Below are positions 1 to 10,291 of a DNA stretch of 64,000 nucleotides, one piece after another. Each line of letters begins with the position of its first letter. Position 1 is the first letter of the stretch. Both the position numbers and the translations under genes were made by a program. The notes beneath the pieces are model-generated. The model had not been told where the DNA came from, ran no database searches, and was given only the letters and a program-made list of their open reading frames with translations. This stretch comes from Chitinophagales bacterium (GTDB lineage Bacteria > Bacteroidota > Bacteroidia > Chitinophagales > UBA10324), in contig JACDDS010000007.1 of assembly GCA_013816805.1 (NCBI GenBank), positions 1 through 64,000 on the forward strand, written 5' to 3'.

Positions 1-217
1 ATCAAAAAAAGAAGCTGTATAAAACAATTACAACGATGATGATAGAATAAAAAAGAAAAAATGACACTCGAAGACAATAAAAATCTATTCCCATCCCTAA
101 GGCAAAATCATTTTCAGGAACACCCTATAAAAAGTCTTAAAAACAAATCTAAAGGTCCCGCGCTTAACTCAATGCTTTACCGCGGAGACACGGCGGAGGG
201 TAAAAGATCTTAACTCC

Positions 218-1750
218 TCATTCCTTCAATATCTTTTCCGTGATTTCTCCCCGATCCGTTTCGGCTTTAAGCAAGTAAACTCCTGCTGGTTGATCCATAA
301 GATTGATAAAAGCATGAACAAAACCATTAACCGGCTGCAGGGTGGTACCATAGATTAAATTACCTACGGTATTATAAATGCTGATAAGCACTTCATGGTT
401 AACTCCTGTTATGCTGAGTTGCGCTTTCTTATAGCAGGGATTGGGATAAATGCTTTGGGTAAAAGCAACATCATTTATTGGCGGTAGTGCCGTAAAGGTT
501 GTATCGCAGGCGCTGCCTTCGAGAGCGCCAAGGTGATAGTTGGGCATATTTGGGAATCCACTAGCCCAAGCGTTATAGTAAAGGGTATTCGGAATAACAA
601 ATTGATTTTGTACAAAATTGCATTTCTTTCCTGCTGAATCAGGTGAATTAATAACATGCAGTGAATGATTACCATCATAGCTACAGATATAAATTGTACC
701 ATCAGGTGCAAGTGCATGATTGTAAAAATTAACCGGTAATGGATTTAGAAAACCATTGTACTTATCAATAAGTATTCTGCTCGTTTCAATATCCGCTGAC
801 TGCAGATCAAACTGAAATAAATAATTCCAATGATTGGCGCTAATGTATGCAAATCGTCCTGATGGCGAGAACGATTGTCCTTCGAGTTGATAAAGAGTAT
901 CACTTACTTTAATTTGCTTTCTATTGCTTAATTCTCCGCTGCATCGGTCAAAATCATACAGCTCAAATACGGTCGAATCTCCATTGTTTTTAATAAAATG
1001 GGTTCCCTGCTGGTTAAATTTCATATTTCCAAAAACACCTCCCCCACCAGCATTTATACCGTTATAAGACATACCTATATCCTGACTGTATGGACCATGA
1101 ATTCCATCTTTATCGATTAGAAACCTATAATATCTGCTTGTTCCATATTCATGACAAATTAGCCACCAGTCCCGTCCATTACCATGCTTAACTCCTTCCA
1201 CTCCATTGTTGATAAGGGTATCTTCTAAAATGACAATTTCCTTTTGATTTTCTATAACTACCCCATTGCCATTATTTCCGGATATATCTACTACATCGCT
1301 AAATAAATGTGTGCTGATTAATAAGTTTCCATATGGTGGCACATTGATATAGTTAAGATCAGTATGAATGATATAGTATTTATTTGGATCATTTGGAAAT
1401 GGTATTATCATAGTCCCATCGGGTATTGCCAATGCATCATAGCCATAACTTAAATAATCGCCAATATTCAAGCTATCGCCATTTTCCATGATTTGAAGAT
1501 CTCTATTGAATATACCAAAGCCATTGGTGTAAAACATCAACTGACCGTTCGTATCACAAAGGCTTGAATTCGTAACGTCAATATAATTATTACCAGTATG
1601 AAAAGTTATTGCCTGAGGTGGTTCATAATTGAAATCTATTCCCGAACCAAAGCCGTCTATCCATTGATTGTATTCGTTTTGAGCAAAACAGGCAAATTTC
1701 CAGAATATCACCAATACAAGTACAATTGAAATTTTAGAATATAATTTCAT
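218..1750 (-). CDS. Secreted beta-propeller-like protein with T9SS sorting domain
   Basis: 510 residues. A signal peptide (about 1-23, ending CFAQ) is followed by a long stretch of short blade-like repeats (about 40-410) with phrases such as FSPSGRFAYIS and LAPDGTIYICSYDG, which are typical of seven-bladed lactonase-like propellers in Bacteroidota. The last ~75 residues begin with a YPNP motif and end in a charged KILKE tail, the pattern of a type A T9SS C-terminal domain, so it is probably exported across the outer membrane and anchored or released. The start ATG shares one base with the stop of the upstream 2203-residue gene (TAATG), so the two are almost certainly co-transcribed and translationally coupled. 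No catalytic residues are recognised; ligand binding or a structural role is inference. Confidence 0.85.
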   Translation of the reverse strand: MKLYSKISIVLVLVIFWKFACFAQNEYNQWIDGFGSGIDFNYEPPQAITFHTGNNYIDVTNSSLCDTNGQLMFYTNGFGIFNRDLQIMENGDSLNIGDYLSYGYDALAIPDGTMIIPFPNDPNKYYIIHTDLNYINVPPYGNLLISTHLFSDVVDISGNNGNGVVIENQKEIVILEDTLINNGVEGVKHGNGRDWWLICHEYGTSRYYRFLIDKDGIHGPYSQDIGMSYNGINAGGGGVFGNMKFNQQGTHFIKNNGDSTVFELYDFDRCSGELSNRKQIKVSDTLYQLEGQSFSPSGRFAYISANHWNYLFQFDLQSADIETSRILIDKYNGFLNPLPVNFYNHALAPDGTIYICSYDGNHSLHVINSPDSAGKKCNFVQNQFVIPNTLYYNAWASGFPNMPNYHLGALEGSACDTTFTALPPINDVAFTQSIYPNPCYKKAQLSITGVNHEVLISIYNTVGNLIYGTTLQPVNGFVHAFINLMDQPAGVYLLKAETDRGEITEKILKE

Positions 1751-4700
1751 TAATGAATTATTAAAATTTTTGCTGTCTTTAATGGGTTATTTGAAGAAAT
1801 ATTAATTGCTAAACAGCCAGAAGCAATGGATTGTGTATTCACTCTAAGAGATCGCTGACCTGCTGGAATCGTTGTCTTCAAAACTATCGTTCCTAATAAA
1901 TCGTAGCCTAAAAGAACGATTTCAGAATCGTAAGGCTGCAAAAGTTCTATTATAAACGACTTATCTGCAGGATTTGGATAGATTTTAAAAGTTTGAGATC
2001 CAAAATTTTCATCAAATGGTTCTTCTTCTCGACAAGACATTGAACATTCACTTGTTGCAGTAGAATTAGCTTCTCTTCCTTTTATCTGATATTGATCGAC
2101 TGTACCTCCCGTATAGTAATTGTAACTATTTATATATATAGAATTATCGCAGGGACTTCCACTATGAGGATAATAAATCCTGGTCAATCCTCCATTAGAA
2201 CTACTGGAATAGGTTTGCCACGCATTTGTACCATCGTAAAAAGATGCGGGCTCCCAGCTATTACTTGAAAATTTTTGACTGCTGCCAATATTTCCTGCAT
2301 TAGCCAAATTGCTTAATGCAAATCCATAGTGGTTTTTAAAGAATCTATTACAAAAAATTGGAGCATCTCCATCGATTTCTGAACCACTTAATGTTAGGCC
2401 TTTATTAACGCCGTCCATCTCGTTCTGTTCCACATCAAAATCTGTTGCGTTTTCAAGATAAAGGCCCGTAGTACCTGAAGTATAGTTAGTTACAGAGCTT
2501 CCATAACCAATAGTATTGTTATTGACTTTGGAACCATCGCCTCCTATAATTTTAATTCCATAAGTGCTTACCGGGTTACTGCTGCTCATGTTAATGACAG
2601 TGCCGTAGCTTTGGACATTACTGTTAATAGCTTCTATGCCAATGCTTGCCGAATTTATAGTATTGGCTAAACTCAGATTTGAAGGATCGCCAAAAATAAA
2701 AGTAGAAATGCCTTCAAGATATATTGCACTTCCGGCATTGCTGCTTCCGCTAAAAGTATTGGAAGTGACCGAGGCATCAAAGCCGAACCGGTAATCTTCA
2801 AGATGTAACTGCTGATTGTTGTTTTGAAAGGTTGCAGAATTGATAACCATTCTGGAATCTTTTGTTGAAAAGATGGCTGTGGTGGCATCCTTGATAATGG
2901 GGCTTGAGGAGCTGCCACTTTTATTTATAATAAGACCATCATCGTTCCGTAGATTCCCTTCTATATCAATACCGTCCCACATGCCGCTGCAGGCCCCCTT
3001 CAACTGAGTACCGTTGGAGACCGTTAGCTGGCAGTTCGGCTCTATAATAATCTTTGCGCCGGGACCAAAAGAAATATTGGAGCAGTTATCCAGTGTAAGA
3101 TTTAGATTAATTAAGAAAAGCCCGTTTATAGTTATGGTGTTGCTGTAATTTTTAATTTCTGCCACATCATCCAGGGATATACCATTAGTGGTAAAGTAAG
3201 TATAAGTGCCGTTTAAAAATTCGACTAGATCGTATGCTGTTAAATAGTTACTTCCGCTTTGACCCGTTTGAAGATAATCATTGGAAAATGGATAATAAGC
3301 ATTACTACCAGTGCAACAATCCAGCACATGAACGGTAACCTGGTCAGTAGTTGCGGTGCAACCGGGAGGAGTGGCAGTTAAGCTATATGTATAGTCCCCT
3401 GAACTGCTGGTAGGAGGTGTAAATTTAGGGTTCGCAGTGGTAGTGGAATTCAGATAAGGAGAATGTGCTCCGGACCAAACCAGGGTTTGAGAAGGATATG
3501 AGATTGTGCCACCTAACTGCGGATGATTATCATCCTGATTTCTTAAACATACATATACATCAGGTCCTGCATCTGCCTTAGGGTATACGGAAGCCGTAAC
3601 CGTTTGTTCATTACAGTAACATTTGCCATCGGTGCCGTTTACGACGTACGTAGTGGTGGTTTGGGGATGTACCTCTACCGATGTGCCTTCACTGGTATGC
3701 ACAAGCGGATTGCTTGATGGAACATACATATCCACCGAAGGGTACCAATTAAATTTAGAGCCTGACGCCGCCCCGGATTCGGATAAGGTTACTGCATTAC
3801 CAGGACAGATGGTAGAAGGAGAATTAACAGTATAAGCAGGCGCCATGCCTACCTGAATCTGAAGATCAATGGAAAGGCCTGATGCAAAGGCCGAGCCTGT
3901 AGCACCAACACTGTAAGTAGTGGTAGCACCAGGCTTTAGAATGGCCGTTGCTGTCGGTTTGTTATAGGTGATGGAAGCGGGAGCAGGATTGATGAAGTAC
4001 TCGGTTCCCCCACTAAGGTAGAGGGTAACGCTATCCCCAGGGCATACGGAAGTGTTGGAAACTTGTATATTCGGCGTAAGCTGATAAGTAAATGGTAAGT
4101 TATCGAGCGAGTTTTTGATTAAGGTTATGCTATAAGCAGGTAAGATAATAAATGACGAAGGAGAGGCTCCCAGAGATGCCGTGGTCTCCTTTATTTCTCC
4201 TGAATGACCGGTAATAAACCCAAGGGGATTTAACGAAGTGGTATAACCGGGATCCTGCGTAGCTTGAACATACTGCCCGCCGCAAGGATATAATCCACTA
4301 GTATAAATAAAGGTGCTGGCCCCGGTGAGGTTTAAAATTACCGCTATATTACTGTCGGTAATAGAATACTCTTGGTTTTCATCCGCCGTACTGCTAAACA
4401 TCCAACCATAAACGCCGGGATAATAATTACCATCTTTATCTTTATTCTGCGTGGCGCCGGGAACAGTTATTTCTCTTGCTGTACGTGCATTTTTTGCCGC
4501 TAAGCCAATGTACCTTATGCCTGCACCGCTTGCCGCAAGGGCATATTTAACAGTTGCAGGACCAGAGGAGCCAAAACCATTGTCATCCTCAAACAATCCG
4601 CCTTTTGTTGCATCGGCTATCATGGTATGGAAAGTAACATGAGTGATTTGTGTATCGTTAAGAAACCGTAATGCCATTGCAGCAACAAAAAGGCTGTGTG

Positions 4701-7700
4701 CCCAGCGCCCGGCAAGGTTATATGTTCCATCATCTAAATTAAATTCTGTAATCCAGCCTTCTTTATTATAATCAGTAAGCAATTTAAATTGTTCCTGCAG
4801 GTCGTTAACGGGGTCATAAGCTTCCAGATCCTGGAAAGCAACGAATGGTTCGCTAAAAACTATAGGAAGTACTGTGTTCCATAAAGTTACTAAATCATAG
4901 TCGTCCAAGTTTTCTGATGAGATTCCAGGAATTGATTTATCGAGCCCTGTAGGAGGGTATACGTGAAAGGTAAGGGCGTCAATATTGTCCATATATCCGT
5001 TTACAAAAAGATGATTATTCCATTCGTTTCTTCGTTCGGAGGGTGGAGATAGTTTTGTGGTAGCAGCAACCGCAGCGGTTTTAATACCGGGAAAATACTT
5101 TTTTATCAATGTGCTCCATCCGTGGGCCGATTTTGCATAATTATCGGTTCCGGTTTCGAAACGTATATTGGTTTCCATTCCATCGAGATAAAATTCATTT
5201 CCTAGCTCAGCATATCTTACTGCCAATCCAAGGCAATGTGCCTTGAATAATTCTCCAACCTGTGTACCGCTATCTGAGGTCACGAGGTTAAGAGCAAAAA
5301 TGGGAATGGCAGCAGTTCCATCGGTCAGGAACCGTAAATCCTGTAAGGTATTTGGCAACGGCGAAGCTGAATTATTATCCCAGGGTAAACCATCCTGGGC
5401 GAAATCGGGGAGCGGAAAAGGATCGTAAAAGGTTCGTGCATCACCGCTTGAGGAAGCTGTGGTAAAAGTGTAAGGATTATAACTGGTATTATAAAGCGGA
5501 TTGTTGTAACCACGGAACCAGCCGGTTCTCCAGTTCCACCAATTTGAAATACTTCCTCCCGGATACCGTACTAAATCCGGGTGCATAGCAGGAGCCTTCG
5601 TTGGAGGTCCTGCGTCAACTCCTTTACCTGTACCTAATCCAATATCACCCTTTGTTATATTTTCTCCGTTATTTCCTAGGTAGTCTTCACATTTTCGCGA
5701 CTGAGGAGCAAGATTTGGATTTAAGATGGCAATGAAATAAAATCCACATGCACTAATTGCAATATATCCCACTGTAGCCAAAGTAAAATTCCCGTTAAAT
5801 GAAGAAATGTTTGCATTTCCACCTGAAAGAAATATCCCATTTAAAGCAGAAGTGCCAGATGTGGTGATATCATCGCGAACCCTAAAATAAACCTGGTTAA
5901 AATTTATCCCTATTAATTTAATGGTTCCGGAAGTTACCGATAACGATCCATTTATATCAAAAATAAAATACGAATTTATATCACCTTGTAACTTCAAAGT
6001 ATCAGTCAAGGTAGCATTTCCGGTAATCCTATAAATGCCAGAGGAATAAGTTTGACTGTTTAAGATAGCTGATATGGATGTCGCGGAAAGCTGTGAAATT
6101 TTAGTTCTTGCAGTATCGGCATGACGCAAAGCCAAATTTACGATAGATGTATTAATTAAGATTGAATCGCTGGCATAAACACTATCCACAGATGAACCTG
6201 AACCTACAGCACCTTCTACATTAATAATACAATTGGAACTACTAATATTTCCTTGCGCAAGCAAAGGGAATCTCTTGACAGATTTAATATCGAAACCAGT
6301 TACCGTTACTTTAACCGTATCGAATCCTATGGAACCATCTGCATCAGTGACACGTAAGTAATATTGAATGGTGGAAAACGGTATGGCATGCGGATTTGAT
6401 ACACTTGCATTATCCAGCGCATAAGAGGTAACCCATTGATATGTAAATGGAGATATGCCCCCGGTAGCGGCTGGAGTGCCGCCAAGAGTAACCGAGGAAC
6501 CTAAGGAAATAGTTGCGTCGTTTCCAGCGTGTGCATAGACCGCGGATGATCGTTTGCCAATCGTAAAATAGCTCAATGCATTTACTGAATTGTTTGATTG
6601 CATGCTGCCGCTCGATATTGTACCTGTTACCACCACAGGTCCGGTATTATTCCATTTTCCTCCATCCCATTTTGCAATCCTTAATGAGGGTGTAGTTACA
6701 ATATCACAAGTACTATTATCCCAGTACAGAGTTACCTTAATTAAGCTAGTGCCTAACGTCCTTTTCAACATCCAATACTCACATTTACTAATATAGGTTA
6801 ATGAATCTTTTTTAATACTTACATTTTGTTCCGTATTAAAGTATTCAGCTCTAAAAGCATCGGTGGTCAATGACGGTGCAGTAATCGCAATTGGTTTGTA
6901 GAGACTTCCCTTCCCCACAGGAAATGTAAACGAAGTATTCCCAATCTTTATGACCGGTCCTTTGACAAAGCTACTATTAGAAACACTAGTGGCTGTTGCT
7001 CCACTCCTTAGCGTTAAAACATTGGTTGTGTCCGTAATAATATAACCATTGACTAAATCCAAATTATTAGAAACTGAAACTGCCTTCTGCAACGTTATCT
7101 GTCCCCCATTTTTATCCACCACCATCTTATACAACTGTGGTGATACTGCACCATAGATAGCCTGAGCATTTGTACCGGTGAATTTGAAAGTCGTATTCCC
7201 TATGGAAGTTAATGACGTATTGTTCCATTTAATATCCTTCAATATTTTAAGAGTTCCGCCATTGATGATACAGTCAGCGCTTTGCGAGGTAACGAATGTA
7301 TCAGCTACTTGTACGGTACCGGAAATAGTGTGTATTCCTCCTAAGCCAAACATTTCCAGGTCGTAGAACTTCATGGTACCGGATGAACTATTCTTCAAGG
7401 TGTTATTGTAGTAGCACATCACCCGTGAGGTTCCTTCATTGACTGTTCCTGCGATATACTCCCACATGGTGCTTCCACCCATACCTATTCTCCCCATTAA
7501 GGTTACCGTTCCTCCTGTTTTATTAAATTGAATATTTGGAAGCTTCCCCGAGATGCTACTTCCCTGGTTATCATTAATAGTTTGGGTACCCGTGCCATTG
7601 ACAATGATAGTGACTGTTCCACCTCCCACGGATGCTGTGTTGGAACTTAAAATATTACCCGGTACTTCAATGGTTGAGCTGGTGGTGGTGTTCAAAAAGA

Positions 7701-8361
7701 GTTGATTGCTTCCAGAAAGTGTCAGCTTATGATCCACCTCAAGGGTAATGTTCTTAATAGTAAACTGTGTTGTTTGTGATGGAGCAGTAAATTCAGCATC
7801 ATAGAAGATGTAGCGACTAGTGTTGGCTGATGAATTGATAACGGTAGTAGTGTTTGAGGCTTTTTTGAAAACAACTTTACCACTGTTGTGGGTGAAGCTT
7901 CCGGTTTTAAGCGTTACATCACCTGCTAGGGTCATGGTACCGGACGTACTGGCGAAAGCGGTTCCGTCAATAGTAAATGAGCTATTGCAGTTGATGGTAG
8001 CACTGCCACCACTGAAGGTGCCCCCTTTCAGGCTACCGATATCAAAGGTGAGGGTCTTGCCTGTATTAAGAGAAACGGTGCCGGTGTAGGCTGAGGTCAT
8101 GGTTATTTTCCCAACGGTTATATTAGTATCCATCACCGCATTGGTTGTAGCACAACTTCCATTGAAAAGTATGGTATCTACAGAAGTCGGAAACACCGTT
8201 GCTACTGCACCGGTGCAGCTGCCGATACAGTAATTGCTCTTTATCTTCATGCTGGTAGAACTACCTTGTGGTTTCCAGTAGAAGTTTTGCTGTGAGTAAC
8301 TATTTGATGAAATGGAAAAGAGTAGAGAAAAAAGAAGTGAGGACAGTAATAGTTTTTTCAT
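1750..8361 (-). CDS. Giant secreted mosaic: ice-binding-like + GH-A-like glycosidase + Ig-like + beta-helix + T9SS tail
   Basis: 2203 residues. Order: signal peptide (1-23); Gly/Thr/Ser-rich beta-repeat region (about 30-480); an Ig/PKD-like unit (about 607-692); a DUF3494/ice-binding-like domain (about 695-885, with YSSGIYRI, GDINSYFIFDI and FNQVYFRV); a (beta/alpha)8 glycosidase-like domain (about 925-1395) with RYPGGSISNWW, AELGNEF (E1056, likely acid/base) and WITEFNL (E1206, likely nucleophile), as in clan GH-A families such as GH51/GH79; three Ig-like units starting with CPGD/CPGN motifs (about 1430-1680); right-handed beta-helix repeats (about 1690-2080); and a type A T9SS domain starting IYPNPADKSF. 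The substrate cannot be assigned. The ice-binding fold is also used for adhesion, so ice binding itself is uncertain. It lies between a small secreted protein gene and a coupled propeller gene. Confidence 0.85.
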   Translation of the reverse strand: MKKLLLSSLLFSLLFSISSNSYSQQNFYWKPQGSSTSMKIKSNYCIGSCTGAVATVFPTSVDTILFNGSCATTNAVMDTNITVGKITMTSAYTGTVSLNTGKTLTFDIGSLKGGTFSGGSATINCNSSFTIDGTAFASTSGTMTLAGDVTLKTGSFTHNSGKVVFKKASNTTTVINSSANTSRYIFYDAEFTAPSQTTQFTIKNITLEVDHKLTLSGSNQLFLNTTTSSTIEVPGNILSSNTASVGGGTVTIIVNGTGTQTINDNQGSSISGKLPNIQFNKTGGTVTLMGRIGMGGSTMWEYIAGTVNEGTSRVMCYYNNTLKNSSSGTMKFYDLEMFGLGGIHTISGTVQVADTFVTSQSADCIINGGTLKILKDIKWNNTSLTSIGNTTFKFTGTNAQAIYGAVSPQLYKMVVDKNGGQITLQKAVSVSNNLDLVNGYIITDTTNVLTLRSGATATSVSNSSFVKGPVIKIGNTSFTFPVGKGSLYKPIAITAPSLTTDAFRAEYFNTEQNVSIKKDSLTYISKCEYWMLKRTLGTSLIKVTLYWDNSTCDIVTTPSLRIAKWDGGKWNNTGPVVVTGTISSGSMQSNNSVNALSYFTIGKRSSAVYAHAGNDATISLGSSVTLGGTPAATGGISPFTYQWVTSYALDNASVSNPHAIPFSTIQYYLRVTDADGSIGFDTVKVTVTGFDIKSVKRFPLLAQGNISSSNCIINVEGAVGSGSSVDSVYASDSILINTSIVNLALRHADTARTKISQLSATSISAILNSQTYSSGIYRITGNATLTDTLKLQGDINSYFIFDINGSLSVTSGTIKLIGINFNQVYFRVRDDITTSGTSALNGIFLSGGNANISSFNGNFTLATVGYIAISACGFYFIAILNPNLAPQSRKCEDYLGNNGENITKGDIGLGTGKGVDAGPPTKAPAMHPDLVRYPGGSISNWWNWRTGWFRGYNNPLYNTSYNPYTFTTASSSGDARTFYDPFPLPDFAQDGLPWDNNSASPLPNTLQDLRFLTDGTAAIPIFALNLVTSDSGTQVGELFKAHCLGLAVRYAELGNEFYLDGMETNIRFETGTDNYAKSAHGWSTLIKKYFPGIKTAAVAATTKLSPPSERRNEWNNHLFVNGYMDNIDALTFHVYPPTGLDKSIPGISSENLDDYDLVTLWNTVLPIVFSEPFVAFQDLEAYDPVNDLQEQFKLLTDYNKEGWITEFNLDDGTYNLAGRWAHSLFVAAMALRFLNDTQITHVTFHTMIADATKGGLFEDDNGFGSSGPATVKYALAASGAGIRYIGLAAKNARTAREITVPGATQNKDKDGNYYPGVYGWMFSSTADENQEYSITDSNIAVILNLTGASTFIYTSGLYPCGGQYVQATQDPGYTTSLNPLGFITGHSGEIKETTASLGASPSSFIILPAYSITLIKNSLDNLPFTYQLTPNIQVSNTSVCPGDSVTLYLSGGTEYFINPAPASITYNKPTATAILKPGATTTYSVGATGSAFASGLSIDLQIQVGMAPAYTVNSPSTICPGNAVTLSESGAASGSKFNWYPSVDMYVPSSNPLVHTSEGTSVEVHPQTTTTYVVNGTDGKCYCNEQTVTASVYPKADAGPDVYVCLRNQDDNHPQLGGTISYPSQTLVWSGAHSPYLNSTTTANPKFTPPTSSSGDYTYSLTATPPGCTATTDQVTVHVLDCCTGSNAYYPFSNDYLQTGQSGSNYLTAYDLVEFLNGTYTYFTTNGISLDDVAEIKNYSNTITINGLFLINLNLTLDNCSNISFGPGAKIIIEPNCQLTVSNGTQLKGACSGMWDGIDIEGNLRNDDGLIINKSGSSSSPIIKDATTAIFSTKDSRMVINSATFQNNNQQLHLEDYRFGFDASVTSNTFSGSSNAGSAIYLEGISTFIFGDPSNLSLANTINSASIGIEAINSNVQSYGTVINMSSSNPVSTYGIKIIGGDGSKVNNNTIGYGSSVTNYTSGTTGLYLENATDFDVEQNEMDGVNKGLTLSGSEIDGDAPIFCNRFFKNHYGFALSNLANAGNIGSSQKFSSNSWEPASFYDGTNAWQTYSSSSNGGLTRIYYPHSGSPCDNSIYINSYNYYTGGTVDQYQIKGREANSTATSECSMSCREEEPFDENFGSQTFKIYPNPADKSFIIELLQPYDSEIVLLGYDLLGTIVLKTTIPAGQRSLRVNTQSIASGCLAINISSNNPLKTAKILIIH

Positions 8362-8421
8362 GGAGGGAGTTGAGCTTATGGAAAAAAGGAGAGAAACAAA
8401 AGAATGAGAGTATAACCGTGA

Positions 8422-8769
8422 CTAGTTGGAATATGTCGCCTTATATTCCATCTCAGCTACAGTATTACCTTCCACGGTAACTAAAATATCCATGTAATAG
8501 TCACCATGAGAAAAAGAACCTATTGGTAGGATGAGCATGTTGTCTGCTTCGGTCAAATTGGTTCCTAAACTGAAAGTTTGATTGGATAGATCACTGCTGT
8601 CCGGAGCTGAGCCGATGAGTATTTGTACCGATTGTACTGGAAGGCTATCTGAAAGAAATACAGTGAGGTTGCCGGATGGCCAGTCGATGAAAGAATCGAG
8701 GATCTTGGTTTGGGCTCTTGAAAAAAGCACACTTAAAAAAAGCGCACAGAGTGTGGAGAAAAATTTCAT
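8422..8769 (-). CDS. Small secreted protein of unknown function
   Basis: 115 residues with a clear signal peptide (about 1-19, ending SRAQ). The mature part (~95 residues) looks all-beta: alternating hydrophobic strands such as NLTVFLSD, VQSVQILIG and DYYMDILVTVEG. This resembles a single Ig/fibronectin-like or T9SS-tail-like beta-sandwich, but no YPNP motif is present and I do not recognise the family. It is the first gene of a minus-strand run, 60 bases upstream of the giant mosaic gene, so it is probably in the same transcription unit. No cysteine is present in the mature part. Role unknown. Confidence 0.7.
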   Translation of the reverse strand: MKFFSTLCALFLSVLFSRAQTKILDSFIDWPSGNLTVFLSDSLPVQSVQILIGSAPDSSDLSNQTFSLGTNLTEADNMLILPIGSFSHGDYYMDILVTVEGNTVAEMEYKATYSN

Positions 8770-9065
8770 AGTAAGGTTAATTAAAATGGAGTACTAAAAA
8801 TATATAATTGATGTAACAAAACCAAATTTCAATAGCGGCTGCATGAATTTAAGATAGTGGTTTAATTTATCTTTATATAACAGGGCATACCATTCCTAAT
8901 GCATACACTGCAGTGAATTTCAACGACTGATCAATAACTTCATGAATAAAAAACTTCATATCAAAATATAACATGCTGATTGACTTTCTCAACCCTAATC
9001 AAATTATTGCTTTAGAATTTTATTTTAGTTTTCTTTAATACCTTTAAATCTTAATCATAATACTC
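8770..9065. other. Divergent intergenic region, no gene seen
   Basis: AT-rich spacer between the divergently transcribed secreted-protein run (minus) and the thioredoxin-like gene (plus). No convincing ORF or RNA gene. A near-match to the Bacteroidota -7 box (TACCTTTA) lies about 25 bases before the ATG at 9066. Confidence 0.5.
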
Positions 9066-10244
9066 ATGAAAAAATTATTTTTTCTTTTTCTGCTGTCAGG
9101 CTGTGCGGTACGACTGTTGGCTCAGGATGTTAATTTTTTAGATGGTACCTGGGACCAGGTGCTTGCTAAAGCCGCTGCTGAAAATAAATATATTATGGTG
9201 GATGCATATACCGCCTGGTGCGGACCCTGCAAGATGATGGATAAGGAAAAATACCATGGCAATGCCGAGGTTGCAACCTTCATTAATGCCAACTACGTTG
9301 CTTATAAATCTGACTGCGAGAATGGACATGGTGTTGACCTGGCCATGAAGTTTAAAGTGCGCGCATATCCTACCGTATTACTATTTAATCCACAGGGGCA
9401 ATTGGTATCAAAATTTGTAGGATATAACCCGAAAGAAGATGAATTCTTAAAACCATTCCGCGAAGCGCTTGCTATAAAAACAGCAAAGGTTATGGCTTAT
9501 GACTCCAGGGTTATCGATCCGGGGTTCCCTGATTTTTATAAAAAAGCATTTACCGCAAACGGGATTAAAGGAACCATGCCGGATAAGGATATGGTTGAAA
9601 AATACCTTGATGATCAAAGCGATAAATTTTCAGAAGTTAGCTGGGCCGTGTTATCTGTTTTTAATGCGCCCGGAAAGTATCAGCAATTCTTTCTGACTAA
9701 TTATGAAAAATACCATCAGCTCTACGGTGCAGAAACAGAAGATATTATTCAAAACCTGGTCGGTAAAATGAGCCAGCAGGCTAATAAATCTCACGATGAA
9801 AAAGTCTTGAAAGATGCGCTCGCAATGGTAGACCAGTATATGGCGCCCGACCAAAAGGATGACTATAAGATGTATGTTAGCACCTCATTTTATGCAGGTG
9901 AAAATCACTGGAAAGAGTATGTAGAAGCGTTTGATGAATATTTTAATAAAAAGGGAATGGACCAGGAGACCCTTAACCAGGTAGCATGGACCATCTATGA
10001 AAAATGTGATGACCCAACCTGTGTAAAAAAGGCTTTGAGCTGGATGGATAAGATCAATCCCGATATAAAAGATTATTATATTATGGATACCTATGCCGCG
10101 CTGCTCTTTAAGGGTGGACGCTCAGATGAAGCTGAAAAATGGGCACAGAAGGCCATTGACCAGGGGAAAAGCGAAAACCAGGAAACGGCATCTACAGAAG
10201 AATTGCTTGGGAAAATAAAATCCGCTAAAGGCGGAAATAAATAA
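9066..10244 (+). CDS. Exported thioredoxin-like protein with helical C-terminal repeats
   Basis: 392 residues. Signal peptide (about 1-20, ending LLAQ), then a thioredoxin fold (about 22-135) with the redox motif WCGPC (C52, C55) and the cis-proline region RAYPTVLLF. This N-terminal part resembles DUF255/thioredoxin_7-like proteins that act in the periplasm as disulfide reductants. The rest (about 140-390) is helical; the final ~80 residues (NQVAWTIYEKC, DTYAALLFKGG, AEKWAQKAI) look like tetratricopeptide repeats. A thiol-disulfide role is well supported by the CXXC; the client is unknown. rpiA follows 47 bases downstream on the same strand, possibly co-transcribed. Confidence 0.88.
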   Translation: MKKLFFLFLLSGCAVRLLAQDVNFLDGTWDQVLAKAAAENKYIMVDAYTAWCGPCKMMDKEKYHGNAEVATFINANYVAYKSDCENGHGVDLAMKFKVRAYPTVLLFNPQGQLVSKFVGYNPKEDEFLKPFREALAIKTAKVMAYDSRVIDPGFPDFYKKAFTANGIKGTMPDKDMVEKYLDDQSDKFSEVSWAVLSVFNAPGKYQQFFLTNYEKYHQLYGAETEDIIQNLVGKMSQQANKSHDEKVLKDALAMVDQYMAPDQKDDYKMYVSTSFYAGENHWKEYVEAFDEYFNKKGMDQETLNQVAWTIYEKCDDPTCVKKALSWMDKINPDIKDYYIMDTYAALLFKGGRSDEAEKWAQKAIDQGKSENQETASTEELLGKIKSAKGGNK

Positions 10245-10291
10245 ATATTCTACAGTAGATAATATTTTTTCGAATTGCCCATTCCGTAACT

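Noticed and set aside
61-213. Open frame of 50 codons at the left edge
   Set aside because: No signal peptide, no recognisable motif, and it spans the repeat-like string at 178-201; coding potential is not convincing.
3623-8089. Several plus-strand open frames inside the giant mosaic gene
   Set aside because: Antisense shadows of a Thr/Ser/Gly-rich minus-strand gene; no motifs or upstream sites.
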